The notes beneath the pieces are model-generated. The model was not told the DNA's origin. It searched no databases and was given only the letters and a program-made list of their open reading frames with translations. Positions 19,158 through 28,173 of a DNA stretch of 64,000 bases are shown one piece after another; the first letter of the stretch is position 1, and the number at the start of each line of letters is the position of its first letter. Origin of the DNA: Arthrobacter sp. 9AX (lineage in GTDB: Bacteria; Actinomycetota; Actinomycetes; Actinomycetales; Micrococcaceae); contig NZ_LR733293.1 of NCBI RefSeq assembly GCF_902506095.1, forward strand, positions 1,195,103-1,259,102, read 5' to 3'. The position numbers and the translations under genes were made by a program.

Positions 19158-19356
19158 GAAATGTATTTATTCCCCGGGTCCAGCAGCGGTGAGGCGCGGC
19201 ACCCGGGGAAGCGGGGCGCGCCGGGCCTGGATACCGCCTATGCTCAGCGTGCAACCGGAAGAGTCAACGCGGGACCTTGACTTCTGTGCTGGGCCTCGTC
19301 ACTCTTTCGGCAGCAGGAGGGGCGCCCGCCCGCTCCTGAAGCCATGGAGGAAACAG

Positions 19357-20517
19357 ATGATCCGTGCCAGGTCGCTGATGCGTTCCGCGACTTCCGGAAA
19401 CCAAGTCACGCGCCTCGAGCTGTTCTTCGATCTGGTCTTTGTTTTCGCGCTATCGCAACTGTCCCATCATTTGATGGAGCATCCTTCTTGGCTGGGGGCT
19501 GGTGAGACACTTGTGCTTCTTGTTGGCGTCTATAAGGTGTGGGTTTACACCACCTGGGCGGCTACGCTGCTGGACACTTCGCGCTTGGAAGTCCAGTGGA
19601 TGCTGTTGACCGTCATGCTTGTCTCACTGTTCATGAACGCCTCAACCGGCTCAGCGTTTGGCGCCTTCGGCTGGCTCTTTGCTGCGAGCTATCTCCTGGT
19701 CCAACTCGGCCGCGGTGCCTGGATGCTCACTGTCGGGCTTGACCCGGCCACTCACAACCACTTCGTGCGCACGCTGATCTGGGGGTGTATGAGCGGGCCT
19801 TTTTGGGTTGCCGGCGTCTTCTTCGACCCAGAACCCCGCTTGATGTTCTGGGGCGTGGCTGCGGCCATCGATCTGGCCGGCCATATGCTGGCGCACCGCT
19901 TGCCGGGCCGGAAAACCGAAGGCAGGCAGTTACCGCTCCCCGGAGAAAGAATCTTTGAGCGATTCGCGTTGTTCTACCTGATCGCACTCGGCGAAACAAT
20001 CATTTCGACCGGCCTGGCCATAGCGGGCAACCTGGAGGACCCCTTGATCCTTTTGACCGGGACCGTAAGTCTGGCTGGAAGTGTCGCGATCTGGTGGTGC
20101 TACTTCCACGGCCTTGAGCGCGAAACTTTGGAAAAGCTTGCTTCTGAAGCTGATCAGTTCCGGCCCGGTATTCTGGCGGGCAACAGCTTGCTCGTGTTAC
20201 TGGCGGGCCTGATCCTGGTGGCAGTCGGTGACCAGCTCGTGATCAGCGAGCCCGCGGCCCACCCTGGTTTCTCCACCATCCTGTTTCTGTATGGCGGACC
20301 GGCTCTTTTTCTTGCTGCCCGGGGCGTGTTTATTCGACGCGTGCTGGACCACCGCCGGCCACCGGACTTCGCCGGCATCGGAGCCCTGGCGGTCCTGGCA
20401 AGCCTGAGCGCTCTGCTCCCGGCCTTCGTGGCCGCTATGGGGGCCGTTCTTCCCCTCATCGGCGTGGCTGTTACCGACGCCGCGAACCGCCGCCGGCGAA
20501 CGAAACAGGGAGTCTGA
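19357..20517 (+). CDS. ltrA: low temperature requirement protein A (LtrA) family membrane protein
   Basis: A 386-residue polytopic protein with about ten hydrophobic helices. The family hallmark RLELFFDLVFVFALSQLSHH is at residues 19-38, and ERFALFYLIALGETIISTG is the second conserved block. The ATG at 19357 has GGAGG at 19346-19350; the reading frame extends upstream to 19132 but overlaps the HAIR region. Function uncertain: named from a Listeria cold-growth mutant. It is divergent from the Clp gene. Confidence 0.88.
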   Translation: MIRARSLMRSATSGNQVTRLELFFDLVFVFALSQLSHHLMEHPSWLGAGETLVLLVGVYKVWVYTTWAATLLDTSRLEVQWMLLTVMLVSLFMNASTGSAFGAFGWLFAASYLLVQLGRGAWMLTVGLDPATHNHFVRTLIWGCMSGPFWVAGVFFDPEPRLMFWGVAAAIDLAGHMLAHRLPGRKTEGRQLPLPGERIFERFALFYLIALGETIISTGLAIAGNLEDPLILLTGTVSLAGSVAIWWCYFHGLERETLEKLASEADQFRPGILAGNSLLVLLAGLILVAVGDQLVISEPAAHPGFSTILFLYGGPALFLAARGVFIRRVLDHRRPPDFAGIGALAVLASLSALLPAFVAAMGAVLPLIGVAVTDAANRRRRTKQGV

Positions 20518-20633
20518 TGACCGCGGAAGAGGGGTTCTCCATCGGCGACGAAACCCATCGACCTTGGTATCGTCGGAAGTGAAATTACCGTCAGCCTCCA
20601 GGGCGGGACCACCCCCACGACGAAGGACCCACT

Positions 20634-21455
20634 ATGAAGCGCAGACGGCTTTCCCTCATCGGCCTCATTGCAGCTGCAGGACTGGCCTTGGCAGGGTGCG
20701 GGTCCTCGTCGACAGGTCCTGCCGGCTCTGCACCTGCTGGTGGCCAGGACACTTCCCTGAGCGACGTCAAAAGTTCCGGAGTACTTAAGATTGGCACCGA
20801 GGGAACCTACAAGCCCTTTTCGTTCCATGCCAACGGCAGCGGGGAACTAACCGGCTATGACGTTGAGATCATCAGCGCGGTAGGAGACAAGCTTGGGGTC
20901 AAGCCAACGTTCCAGGAAACACAGTTCGACGCCATCTTCGCCGGCCTCGAAGCGAAAAGGTTCGACGTCATTGCGAACCAGGTTTCAGTCACTGACGAAC
21001 GGAAGGCAAAGTATGATTTCTCGACGCCGTACACGGTCAGCACGGGAGTTATTGTCACGAAGTCAGACAACACGAGCATCACGTCCTTTGACAGCCTGAA
21101 GGGCAAAACCACGGCGCAGTCATTGACGAGCAACTGGTACAAGCTGGCACAGCAGAGCGGCGCCAACGTGCAGGCGGTAGAGGGTTGGGCCCAGGCAATC
21201 ACCCTGCTTAAGCAGGGGCGCGTGGATGCAACGATCAACGACAAACTGACGTATCTCGACCAGCAAAAAACCAACCCCGACCCAAGCATCAAAATCGCCG
21301 CGGAAACTTCAGATAAGTCGTTCAGCGCCTTCGCCATCCGCAAAGGCTCGACAAGCTTGACGGACGCGGTCAACAAGGCCTTGGGCGAGCTCCAGGCCGA
21401 TGGCACGCTGCAGAAGATTTCCCAGAAGTACTTCGATGCTGACGTCACGAAGTAG
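20634..21455 (+). CDS. amino-acid (cystine-type) ABC transporter substrate-binding lipoprotein
   Basis: A 273-residue SBP_bac_3 protein. It has a lipoprotein signal with lipobox LALAGC (Cys22), so it is anchored on the outer face of the membrane. Ligand-domain motifs GTEGTYKPFSFHANG, GYDVEIISAVGDKLG, VIANQVSVTDERKAKYDFS and EGWAQAITLLKQGRVDATI resemble the cystine-binding TcyA/TcyJ branch. It is followed by permease and ATPase genes (20634-22923), a complete importer. The substrate is inferred from motif resemblance only. Confidence 0.9.
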   Translation: MKRRRLSLIGLIAAAGLALAGCGSSSTGPAGSAPAGGQDTSLSDVKSSGVLKIGTEGTYKPFSFHANGSGELTGYDVEIISAVGDKLGVKPTFQETQFDAIFAGLEAKRFDVIANQVSVTDERKAKYDFSTPYTVSTGVIVTKSDNTSITSFDSLKGKTTAQSLTSNWYKLAQQSGANVQAVEGWAQAITLLKQGRVDATINDKLTYLDQQKTNPDPSIKIAAETSDKSFSAFAIRKGSTSLTDAVNKALGELQADGTLQKISQKYFDADVTK

Positions 21456-21488
21456 CGGCACGGCCACAGGCGACGTCTGCTTTACACC

Positions 21489-22154
21489 ATGACGGTCAAC
21501 TGGGGCCTGGTGTGGGAGTCCCTGGGCCCGATCGTGAGCGGTGCTGTAACTGGCACCATTCCCCTGGCGTTGACGTCGTTTGCTCTCGGCCTGGTCCTGG
21601 CCCTGCTGGTCGCCCTGATGCGCATCAGCCGCAATTCCGTACTATCGGCAATCGCGCGCGGCTATATTTCAGTCATCCGCGGCACCCCGCTTTTAGTCCA
21701 GCTATTCGTCATTTTCTACGGCTTGCCGTCTGTCGGTGTGACCATCAGTCCGTGGCCCAGCGCGATCATCGCTTTCTCCCTGAATGTCGGGGGTTACGCT
21801 GCTGAGGTCATCCGCGCAGCCATCCTCTCCGTCCCGAAGGGCCAGTGGGAAGCTGCCTACACGATCGGAATGTCGCGGCACCAGTCGCTGGCCCGCGTCG
21901 TCCTGCCGCAGGCCGCCCGGGTCTCCGTTCCGCCGCTCTCAAACACCTTCATCAGCCTGGTGAAAGACACCTCCCTTGCCTCTCTGATTCTCGTGACTGA
22001 GCTGTTCCGACAGGCACAGCAGGTGGCCGCTTTCAGCCAGGAATTCATGCTCCTTTACGTCGAAGCAGCTGTCATCTACTGGATCATCTGCCTCGTCCTC
22101 TCCGGCGGCCAGTCAATCCTCGAGAAGCGATTGGACCGTTATGTCGCGCACTGA
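21489..22154 (+). CDS. amino-acid ABC transporter permease
   Basis: A 221-residue HisM/GlnP-type permease. Residues 15-45 open with the first hydrophobic helix, [18 protein letters not shown] is the classical family motif, and the EAA loop is [18 protein letters not shown] followed by [14 protein letters not shown]. About five helices. The gene overlaps the ATPase start by 14 bases, showing coupled translation. It should work as a homodimer with the neighbouring SBP and ATPase. Confidence 0.92.
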   Translation: MTVNWGLVWESLGPIVSGAVTGTIPLALTSFALGLVLALLVALMRISRNSVLSAIARGYISVIRGTPLLVQLFVIFYGLPSVGVTISPWPSAIIAFSLNVGGYAAEVIRAAILSVPKGQWEAAYTIGMSRHQSLARVVLPQAARVSVPPLSNTFISLVKDTSLASLILVTELFRQAQQVAAFSQEFMLLYVEAAVIYWIICLVLSGGQSILEKRLDRYVAH

Positions 22155-22923
22155 ATCTGCCCCGTCGGGCACTCCGCTGCTGGCCGCCCGCGGGCTCCGT
22201 AAAGCCTTCGGTCAACACGAAGTACTCAAGTCCATCGACGTGAACGTCCGGCGCGGAGAAGTAGTCACACTGATCGGTCCGTCGGGTTCAGGAAAGACAA
22301 CTGTCCTACGGTGCTTGGACGGTCTTGAGATCCCCGACGGCGGCGTCGTCGAGTTTCCAGGCGACCTCAGTATCGACTTTTCGGCTGAGGTGTCCAGAAA
22401 GCATCTGGCAGCACTGCGGGACCGGAGTGCAATGGTGTTTCAGCACTACAACCTCTTTCCACACATGACTGCACTGCAGAACATCATCGAAGGGCCGGTA
22501 CAGGTACAGAAACGGCCAAAGGCCGAGGCCATAGCTGAAGCCCGGGAACTGCTGGCACGGGTTGGTCTGGCGGACAAGGAAAACAGCTATCCCTTCGAGC
22601 TTTCCGGCGGCCAGCAGCAACGTGTAGGCATCGTCAGGGCACTTGCCCTGCGGCCCAAACTTCTCCTCTTCGACGAGCCGACCTCCGCACTTGACCCGGA
22701 ACTGGTAGGCGACGTCCTGACCGTCATCAAGGAGCTGGCCGACGACGGCTGGACCATGGTCGTGGTCACCCATGAACTGGCGTTCGCACGCGAAGTTGCA
22801 GATGAAGTCATCTTTATGGACGGCGGCGTCGTCGTGGAACGCGGCCATCCCGACACCGTGCTGCGCGACCCGCGCGAGGAACGTACCCGGCAATTCGTGG
22901 ACCGGCTGCTGCACCCGTTCTAG
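22141..22923 (+). CDS. amino-acid ABC transporter ATP-binding protein
   Basis: A 260-residue ABC ATPase: Walker [17 protein letters not shown]-loop [12 protein letters not shown], signature [15 protein letters not shown], Walker [15 protein letters not shown] and switch His in [17 protein letters not shown]. It belongs to the polar amino-acid importer (GlnQ/TcyN) group. It overlaps the permease gene and closes the operon, with no terminator visible directly after it. Confidence 0.94.
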   Translation: MSRTESAPSGTPLLAARGLRKAFGQHEVLKSIDVNVRRGEVVTLIGPSGSGKTTVLRCLDGLEIPDGGVVEFPGDLSIDFSAEVSRKHLAALRDRSAMVFQHYNLFPHMTALQNIIEGPVQVQKRPKAEAIAEARELLARVGLADKENSYPFELSGGQQQRVGIVRALALRPKLLLFDEPTSALDPELVGDVLTVIKELADDGWTMVVVTHELAFAREVADEVIFMDGGVVVERGHPDTVLRDPREERTRQFVDRLLHPF

Positions 22924-23087
22924 CCGTCGTGATGCGCCTGCGACGGTGTCCGGCCACACCATGCGCGCCTCCCCCGGCCGTCGTCCCTATCTCCACCATC
23001 CTGTAGCGGGGCTGCCGTCAGGGAGGGCCATGGGGTTGGCAGCTTTTCGGCCCTTGGCTGCCTCTATTTGCCCTTGCTGCCCCTAGG

Positions 23088-23234
23088 ATGAGCCTCATGA
23101 CATCTGATGATGAGAAGGATCCTCCCGTACCCGCGGATCTTGTCGGCGCTCCGAAGCGTATCCACCACGATCAGGTCGCAGAAAAACATGAACAGTCCGA
23201 CCACAAAGCCTCGAGGGACGAGCCGAACGACTGA
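23088..23234 (+). CDS. small hydrophilic hypothetical protein (48 residues)
   Basis: The frame from ATG 23088 (or ATG 23097) reads MSLMTSDDEKDPPVPADLV then a His/Lys/Glu-rich tail ending in DEPND. CTAGG precedes the first ATG. Composition is soluble and charged, and codon use resembles neighbouring genes with G/C in third positions. No family known. It could be a stress-type small protein; the low-complexity sequence keeps confidence modest. The next 214 bases (23235-23448) show no gene. Confidence 0.4.
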   Translation: MSLMTSDDEKDPPVPADLVGAPKRIHHDQVAEKHEQSDHKASRDEPND

Positions 23235-23448
23235 CTGGGAAGCGCGTCGCCTTTCAGGCTCCCGCTTCACGAAGGCTTGCAAGCCAGCCAGCTTGGCAGT
23301 GGCTTCTCCACCTGAGCTGGCGGGACAATACGCGGAAACAGCCTGGCGGCGACCATGGCCAGAACAGGCTCCTGCTCCGATCTGCCGGCCCCCGAGTGGC
23401 GGTGCTTGCTGCCGGTCACCATGGCCGGTCTTGTGGGTGATAAGGCTG

Positions 23449-23688
23449 TTAGGTATCCAGGGCGGCTGATCCGACCACCAAGAGGACCCCGAAAGCAGTT
23501 CCGGCTATTCCCCACATTCCGGCCCACTTGCCGGTCTTAGCTGTCGGCGCGACCTCTCGCGCGTATTCCGTCTGCCTGCGTACGGCGCCATGGCTCTCGG
23601 AAGCAGCGAAGGCCCCAACCACAAGCAGACCAACCCCGATGTTAGTGATCAACACACCAATGAGTACGGTGACAAGCGCCGTTTCCAC
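23449..23688 (-). CDS. small two-helix membrane protein
   Basis: The 79-residue product starts METALVTVLIGVLITNIGVG and has two hydrophobic helices (about 3-26 and 55-76) around a charged loop (SESHGAVRRQTEYAREV). GTG 23688 is selected because AAAGGAG lies 6 bases upstream; the longer ATG 23718 lacks such a site. It is downstream of terC on the same strand, 94 bases after its stop, so it may share that transcript and its manganese control. Function unknown. Confidence 0.55.
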   Translation of the reverse strand: METALVTVLIGVLITNIGVGLLVVGAFAASESHGAVRRQTEYAREVAPTAKTGKWAGMWGIAGTAFGVLLVVGSAALDT

Positions 23689-23782
23689 GCGTTCTCCTTT
23701 CTTGCCCAGGTATTGCACCTGTGGATGGTTGCCGTGGACGTCTGTGCGGAATCCTCGTCCCGGTCGTGCCGGCCAGGGGTGA

Positions 23783-24787
23783 TTACCGGTTTGCGGTGTG
23801 GGTCAGTCCGAGGTCGTCCTTGTTTTCGTCGCCGCGGGTTTTCAGCAAGCTGGCGACGGTCGCTATAACGATGGTGGCGGCGATGAACAGCAGCGAGAAC
23901 CAGATGGGAATCTCCGGCACCCAGAGGAGCGGTTCCCCGCCGTTGATGAACGGGAGCTCGTTGACGTGCAGGGCGTGGAAGACGAGTTTCACACCGATAA
24001 AGGCAAGGATGACGGCCAGCCCCTGGGCGAGGTAAACGAGGCGCTCGAGCAGTCCTCCGATGAGGAAAAACAACTGGCGCAGACCCATCAGCGCGAACGC
24101 GTTGGCGGTGAAGACGATGTAGGCCTCGTTGGTCAGGCCGTAAATCGCGGGGATGGAGTCGACGGCGAAGATCAGGTCCACGAAACCGATCGCAACGATC
24201 GTAAGCAGCATCGGCGTGACGAAACGCCTCCCACCCTGCATCACGGTGAGTCTGTCCTGGTGATACTCGTTAGTGACAGGCAGGACCCGGCGCACGAGTG
24301 TCATGAATTTCCCGTCAGCCGGGCTGGACTCGTGACTGCTGAACGCTTGCCGGTAGGCCAGGATGAGGAGCAGTGCGCCGAAGATGTAGAAGACCCAGGA
24401 GAAGTTTTGGATCAGGGTCGCGCCGATGGCAATAAACCCGCCCCGGAGGATCAGGGCGATGATGATCCCGATCATCAGGACCTTCTGCTGGTACTTTTTC
24501 GGTACTGCGAAGCCGGCCATCACGATGAGGAAGACGAACAGGTTGTCGATCGACAGTGCCTTCTCGGTGAGGTACCCGGCGAAGTACTCGCCGCCGAACG
24601 TCCATCCCGACACCGTGCCGATCCCCACTCCAAACAGCAATGCGAGTCCGATGTAGAACGCCGACCAGCGGGCCGACTCCGCAATGGACGGCTCGTGGGG
24701 TTTGCGCACGTGGGCGAAGAACTCGTAGACGAAGAACAGGATCGTCACGGTAATCGTGATGAGCCAGATGAGGGGTGTGACCTGCAT
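23783..24787 (-). CDS. TerC/Alx-family membrane protein behind a manganese riboswitch
   Basis: A 334-residue protein with nine or so hydrophobic helices. TerC motifs are EKALSIDNLFVFLIVM and VDLIFAVDSIPAIYGL, whose acidic residues lie in the membrane, with FLIGGLLERLVYLAQGL between. Family members are linked to tellurite resistance and to Mn(II) export (Alx, MeeF/MeeY). A yybP-ykoY-like leader upstream supports a manganese role. GGGAG precedes the ATG by 8 bases. A second TerC paralogue is divergent at 25000. Confidence 0.92.
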   Translation of the reverse strand: MQVTPLIWLITITVTILFFVYEFFAHVRKPHEPSIAESARWSAFYIGLALLFGVGIGTVSGWTFGGEYFAGYLTEKALSIDNLFVFLIVMAGFAVPKKYQQKVLMIGIIIALILRGGFIAIGATLIQNFSWVFYIFGALLLILAYRQAFSSHESSPADGKFMTLVRRVLPVTNEYHQDRLTVMQGGRRFVTPMLLTIVAIGFVDLIFAVDSIPAIYGLTNEAYIVFTANAFALMGLRQLFFLIGGLLERLVYLAQGLAVILAFIGVKLVFHALHVNELPFINGGEPLLWVPEIPIWFSLLFIAATIVIATVASLLKTRGDENKDDLGLTHTANR

Positions 24788-24821
24788 GAGGATGCTCCCA
24801 AGGGGTAGGCGTTGAACAGAT

Positions 24822-24926
24822 ACGCCAAGGTCTCCTCCGCCCCGATGACACCGGAACCGTCGACCCGGGATGCTTCAGTGCATCCGTAATGACGGGTCGA
24901 TCACAGACGGGAGTACTCCCCTTGAT
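24822..24926 (-). promoter_or_regulatory. yybP-ykoY-like manganese riboswitch upstream of terC
   Basis: On the minus strand the leader opens with CAAGGGGAGTACTCCC and closes with GGCGGAGGAGACCTTG, so CAAGG pairs with CCTTG as P1 and the two purine-rich loops (GGGGAGTA, GGAGGAGACC) match the conserved yybP-ykoY core. In between is a nested stem CGACCCG/CGGGTCG with inner hairpin GGATGC-actgaa-GCATCC. After P1, GGCGT...AACGCC can form an expression-platform hairpin just ahead of the ribosome site. The assignment is by eye against the known consensus; a covariance search was not run. Confidence 0.72.
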
Positions 24927-24999
24927 AGGTCAATCATAGCCGAGCCTAAAACTCCGGCCTAACCCGGAACATGCCGCCCGCATTGGTTAGGCTGGCCGA

Positions 25000-25902
25000 A
25001 TGGAACTCGCATTCGAGCTGACACCGGATCTGGCCATCGCATTCGTGACCCTGTTCATCCTGGAGATCGTGCTCGGGGTGGACAACGTCATCTTCATCTC
25101 CATCCTGGCAAGCAAGCTGCCCGTCGAGCAGCAGGCCAGGGCCCGCAACCTCGGGTTAACGCTCGGGATGCTGATGCGGATCATCCTGTTGTTCGCGGCC
25201 TCTTGGATAATCTCGCTGACAAACAACATCTTCGAACTCTTCGGCATGGGCTTCTCCGGCCGCGACATGATCCTGCTGTTCGGCGGCCTGTTCCTGGTCT
25301 ACAAGGCGGTCAAGGAGATCCACGAGAAACTTGAGGGCAGCGAATCCCATGGATCGGGCAATGTGAAGGCTGCAACGTTCGGGGCAATCCTCGGGCAAAT
25401 TGTCATCCTGGACATGGTCTTCTCCTTCGACTCGGTGATCACCGCCGTCGGAATGGTGGACAACCTGCTCATCATCATCGTGGCTGTGCTGTCCTCCTTC
25501 ACCATCATGCTGTTTTCCGCCAAGCACATCTTTGCGTTCGTCAACCGGCACCCCACCGTCAAGATGCTCGCGCTGGCCTTCCTGGTCCTGATCGGCGTAT
25601 TCCTCATCGCCGACGCATTCGAAGTGAAGATCGATAAGGCGCTCATCTACGGCCCGATGGCCTTCGCCATCGCGGTGGAAGCACTGAACCTGGCGGCCAA
25701 GCGACGGCAGGAAAAACGTATGGGAAAGCCCATCGACCCTGTCCATCTGCGCCATGCCTATACAAAAGCCGATGACCACGACGCCATCGCAGCCGCAACA
25801 GCCCATGGGCCGGAAGCGGGCGCGGTCCACCTGTCCCGCAAACCGGTCACCGGCCGAATCGCTGAGGACGACGGACACCAGGAACCTGCCGGGCTAGGGT
25901 GA
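25000..25902 (+). CDS. TerC family protein (YgdQ/YoaE-like)
   Basis: A 300-residue membrane protein. The TerC signatures are LFILEIVLGVDNVIFISILA, GGLFLVYKAVKEIHEKLEG and VILDMVFSFDSVITAVGM, with paired acidic residues in two symmetrical helices. The last 60 residues are a hydrophilic cytoplasmic tail. It diverges from the riboswitch-controlled TerC and has no comparable leader, since its ATG lies only about 75 bases from the riboswitch 5' end. It could also move Mn or another divalent metal; the substrate is not shown. Confidence 0.9.
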   Translation: MELAFELTPDLAIAFVTLFILEIVLGVDNVIFISILASKLPVEQQARARNLGLTLGMLMRIILLFAASWIISLTNNIFELFGMGFSGRDMILLFGGLFLVYKAVKEIHEKLEGSESHGSGNVKAATFGAILGQIVILDMVFSFDSVITAVGMVDNLLIIIVAVLSSFTIMLFSAKHIFAFVNRHPTVKMLALAFLVLIGVFLIADAFEVKIDKALIYGPMAFAIAVEALNLAAKRRQEKRMGKPIDPVHLRHAYTKADDHDAIAAATAHGPEAGAVHLSRKPVTGRIAEDDGHQEPAGLG

Positions 25903-26067
25903 CCAAGGGGCTGTGCCGGCTCCACCGAATTCGAGGCCTGCCTGCACGGTCTGCCCCGCCCGACATTGTGTAGGTGTGGTATCCACGGCCCCAGTCGTCG
26001 AGATGAAGCGGGTAGCACGCCGACGGCGCCGGCCTTGGCCAGCGCCGCCTGCGTTCTGTTCTTGAAG

Positions 26068-27099
26068 CTACCTGCCGCCCTCGATCTTGCGGGTGCGCTG
26101 TTCAACTGCCATGGGCCCGTAGGGATAGACCCCGACGCGCGGCTGGCTGGCCTGGGTCAGCCGCGCAGTTTCGTCTGGCGTCAGCTCCAGGTCCGCCGCC
26201 GCCAGGTTATCGGCCAATTGCCCGGTGGTGCGGGCGCCGAGAATTACGGACGTAACTGCTGGCCGGTCTGCCAACCAGGCCAGGGCCACTTGTGACGCGC
26301 TCACCCCGTGGTCAGCGGCAATCTTTTCCACGATTCCGATAACCTCCCAGGTGCGGGGATCGTCGTTGCGGGCCTGCCACGCTTCCATGCCACGCTTCGG
26401 ATTCTCACCGAGCCGGGTGGCCCCGGCAGGCGGCTCGTCACGCTTGTACTTGCCGGAGAGCCAGCCGCCGCCCAAAGGCGACCAAGGGAGCAATCCGATG
26501 CCGGCATCCAAGGAAGCCGGGACGATCTCCGACTCGATCTCACGGACCAGCAGGCTGTACTGCGGCTGCAGGCTCACCGGGACGCTCCAGCCGTGGGCCT
26601 TGGCCAGGTGGACCGCCTTAGTGAGCTGCCAGGCCAAGAAGTTGGAGAACCCGTAGTAGGCGATCTTGCCGTTACTGACCGCGTCATGCAGGAAGCGGAG
26701 CGTCTCCTCCAGCGGCGTGATGGGATCCCAGGCATGCATCTGGTAAAGGTCGATCTGCTCCACCCCCAGGCGCCGGAGGGAATCATCCAGGGCCCGCGTG
26801 AGGTGCCGCCGGGACGTGCCGACGTCGTTCGGGGCCGCCCCCATGGGGAAGCGGCCTTTGGTGGCCAGTACCACCCGGTCCTTGGCATCGGGCCTTCCGG
26901 CCAGCCAGCGTCCGATGATCTCCTCCGATACGCCGGCGCTGTACACGTCAGCGGTGTCGATGAAGTTGCCGCCCGCGGCGACGTAGCTATCCAGAATGGC
27001 GTGGGACGTTTCCTCGGTAGCTTCGGCCCCGAACGTCATGGTCCCGAGCGCGTAGTTCGATACCACGGCGCCGCTGTTGCCCAGTGTGCGGTACTGCAT
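26068..27099 (-). CDS. aldo/keto reductase
   Basis: A 343-residue NADPH-dependent oxidoreductase of the AKR superfamily (YajO/AKR11-like). The catalytic tetrad is visible as Asp in GGNFIDTADVYSAGVSEEIIG (Asp and Tyr), Lys in VVLATKGRF and His in LYQMHAWDP. Cofactor-binding region SVILGARTTGQLADNL lies near the C-terminus. It begins 10 bases after the stop of the truncated dehydrogenase on the same strand. Its substrate is not evident. Confidence 0.92.
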   Translation of the reverse strand: MQYRTLGNSGAVVSNYALGTMTFGAEATEETSHAILDSYVAAGGNFIDTADVYSAGVSEEIIGRWLAGRPDAKDRVVLATKGRFPMGAAPNDVGTSRRHLTRALDDSLRRLGVEQIDLYQMHAWDPITPLEETLRFLHDAVSNGKIAYYGFSNFLAWQLTKAVHLAKAHGWSVPVSLQPQYSLLVREIESEIVPASLDAGIGLLPWSPLGGGWLSGKYKRDEPPAGATRLGENPKRGMEAWQARNDDPRTWEVIGIVEKIAADHGVSASQVALAWLADRPAVTSVILGARTTGQLADNLAAADLELTPDETARLTQASQPRVGVYPYGPMAVEQRTRKIEGGR

Positions 27100-27108
27100 G
27101 TTTACTCC

Positions 27109-27613
27109 CTAGTTCTCGGTGGGGCTGGTCTTGCCGGGGTGGTAGGCCCGCCAGCTGTGTTCGGGGTCGAAGCCAAGCACCCGCCGGGCCTTGTCGATGG
27201 AGAGCATGGTCTCGTGCTCGCCCAGTTCCTTGGTGACCTTGACGTCGGGAAAGACCTCGGCGGCGAGGCTGGCGCTGGACCGGCTCATCACGGTGTCGGC
27301 GTTGGCGATGATGTACGCCTCGAACCCGGGCCGGCCATTCTCCATCGCGCGGGCCACGGCCTGGGCCCCGTCCCGGCCGTCGATGTAGCCCCAGAGGTTC
27401 CACTTGCGCAGCATGGGGTCAACATCGAAGGCTGGGAACTTTGCATAGTCTTCCGGGTCCATGACGTTGGAGAACCGCAGGGCGGAGATGCTCAGTTCCG
27501 GGTCCCAGCGGGTCAGCTCCACCGCCATCTGCTCCTCGAGGTGCTTCACCAGGGAGTAGGTGCTTTCCGGCCGGGCCGGGTATTCCTCGTCCACGGGGAT
27601 GTAGGGCGGGTCG
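27109..27613 (-). pseudogene. NAD-dependent epimerase/dehydratase-type oxidoreductase, N-terminus lost
   Basis: Only the C-terminal part of an extended SDR remains (about 165 residues). The active-site TYSLVKHLEEQ (YxxxK) and later SALRFSNVMDPEDY and GYIDGRDGAQAVARAM are recognisable. Homology runs back to FDVDPPYIPVDEEYP and stops at 27613-27622, where an IS256-type transposase end begins on the opposite strand. The NAD-binding Rossmann motif is therefore absent. A GTG at 27594 could still start a 161-residue fragment, but it would be inactive. Confidence 0.8.
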
Positions 27614-27749
27614 ACGTCGAACGCACAGGCAAAGGCAGGGCACGATGGGCCACACGATGGAAGCCGGCACTGAACGCCTTCGCCATCAGCTTCGACGGAA
27701 GAATCAACTAAATGCCAACCCTAGATCCACCGAAAATCGGACAGTCCCC
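27614..27749 (+). mobile_element. IS256-family insertion sequence remnant (transposase C-terminus and right end)
   Basis: The plus strand reads TGKGRARWATRWKPALNAFA, then ISFDGRIN and TAA at 27709-27711, the characteristic C-terminus of Mutator/IS256-type transposases. About 40 bases later, the sequence CGAAAATCGGACAGTCCCC (27731-27749) looks like the terminal inverted repeat (GGGGACTGTCCG on the other strand). Everything upstream of the last 28 codons is gone, together with the 5' part of the adjacent dehydrogenase. It is a scar of insertion followed by deletion. Confidence 0.72.
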
Positions 27750-28115
27750 GCCGGCACGGTTGGTGGCAATGATCTCCCGGAAGATCTCGAGCAGGGCTTC
27801 TTCATTGACGGGGTCGCCCTCGTAGAAGGAAATCATCCGGCCGGTTTTGTTGCCATGCCCGCCGGTGATGATGTGGTGCGGGTCCGGGGTTAGGCCGCCG
27901 TCGTACAGGAAGACGTTGACATGGTCCTTCGCGGCGAGCAGCGCACAGATGTTGCCCTGCAGAGCAAAGTAAGGCTGGACGGTGCGCTTGATGGTTTCCT
28001 CGACGGCGGGATCGGCGGCGTGAACCAGGTCCCGCACCTGCTGACAGATGGCCTGCTGCCACGGCGGGAGGGGGCTGATGTATTGGTCCACGCGGGGGTC
28101 TTTTTCGTAGCTCAT
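27708..28115 (-). CDS. DUF1801 (YdhG-like) protein with IS-derived C-terminus
   Basis: A 135-residue protein of the YdhG/DUF1801 fold: MSYEKDPRVDQYISPLPPW at the start, VRDLVHAADPAVEETIKRTV, FALQGNICALLAAKDHVNVF. Homologues end shortly after NNRAGGW; here after IIATNRAGG the frame runs into the IS end and adds DCPIFGGSRVGI before a stop. So about five native residues are replaced by twelve from the IS terminus, and the protein may still fold. ATG 28115 has AAGGAG upstream. Confidence 0.8.
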   Translation of the reverse strand: MSYEKDPRVDQYISPLPPWQQAICQQVRDLVHAADPAVEETIKRTVQPYFALQGNICALLAAKDHVNVFLYDGGLTPDPHHIITGGHGNKTGRMISFYEGDPVNEEALLEIFREIIATNRAGGDCPIFGGSRVGI

Positions 28116-28173
28116 GGATGAACTCCTTCGATAGGGCTGTTGCCGGCCCGGCGCTGCTCCTAGGGTGGGAGCC

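Noticed and set aside
23798..24808. 336-residue acidic frame on the plus strand opposite the first TerC gene
   Set aside because: Translation is a low-complexity Gly/Asp/Glu/His string typical of GC-rich antisense; the TerC frame has family motifs.
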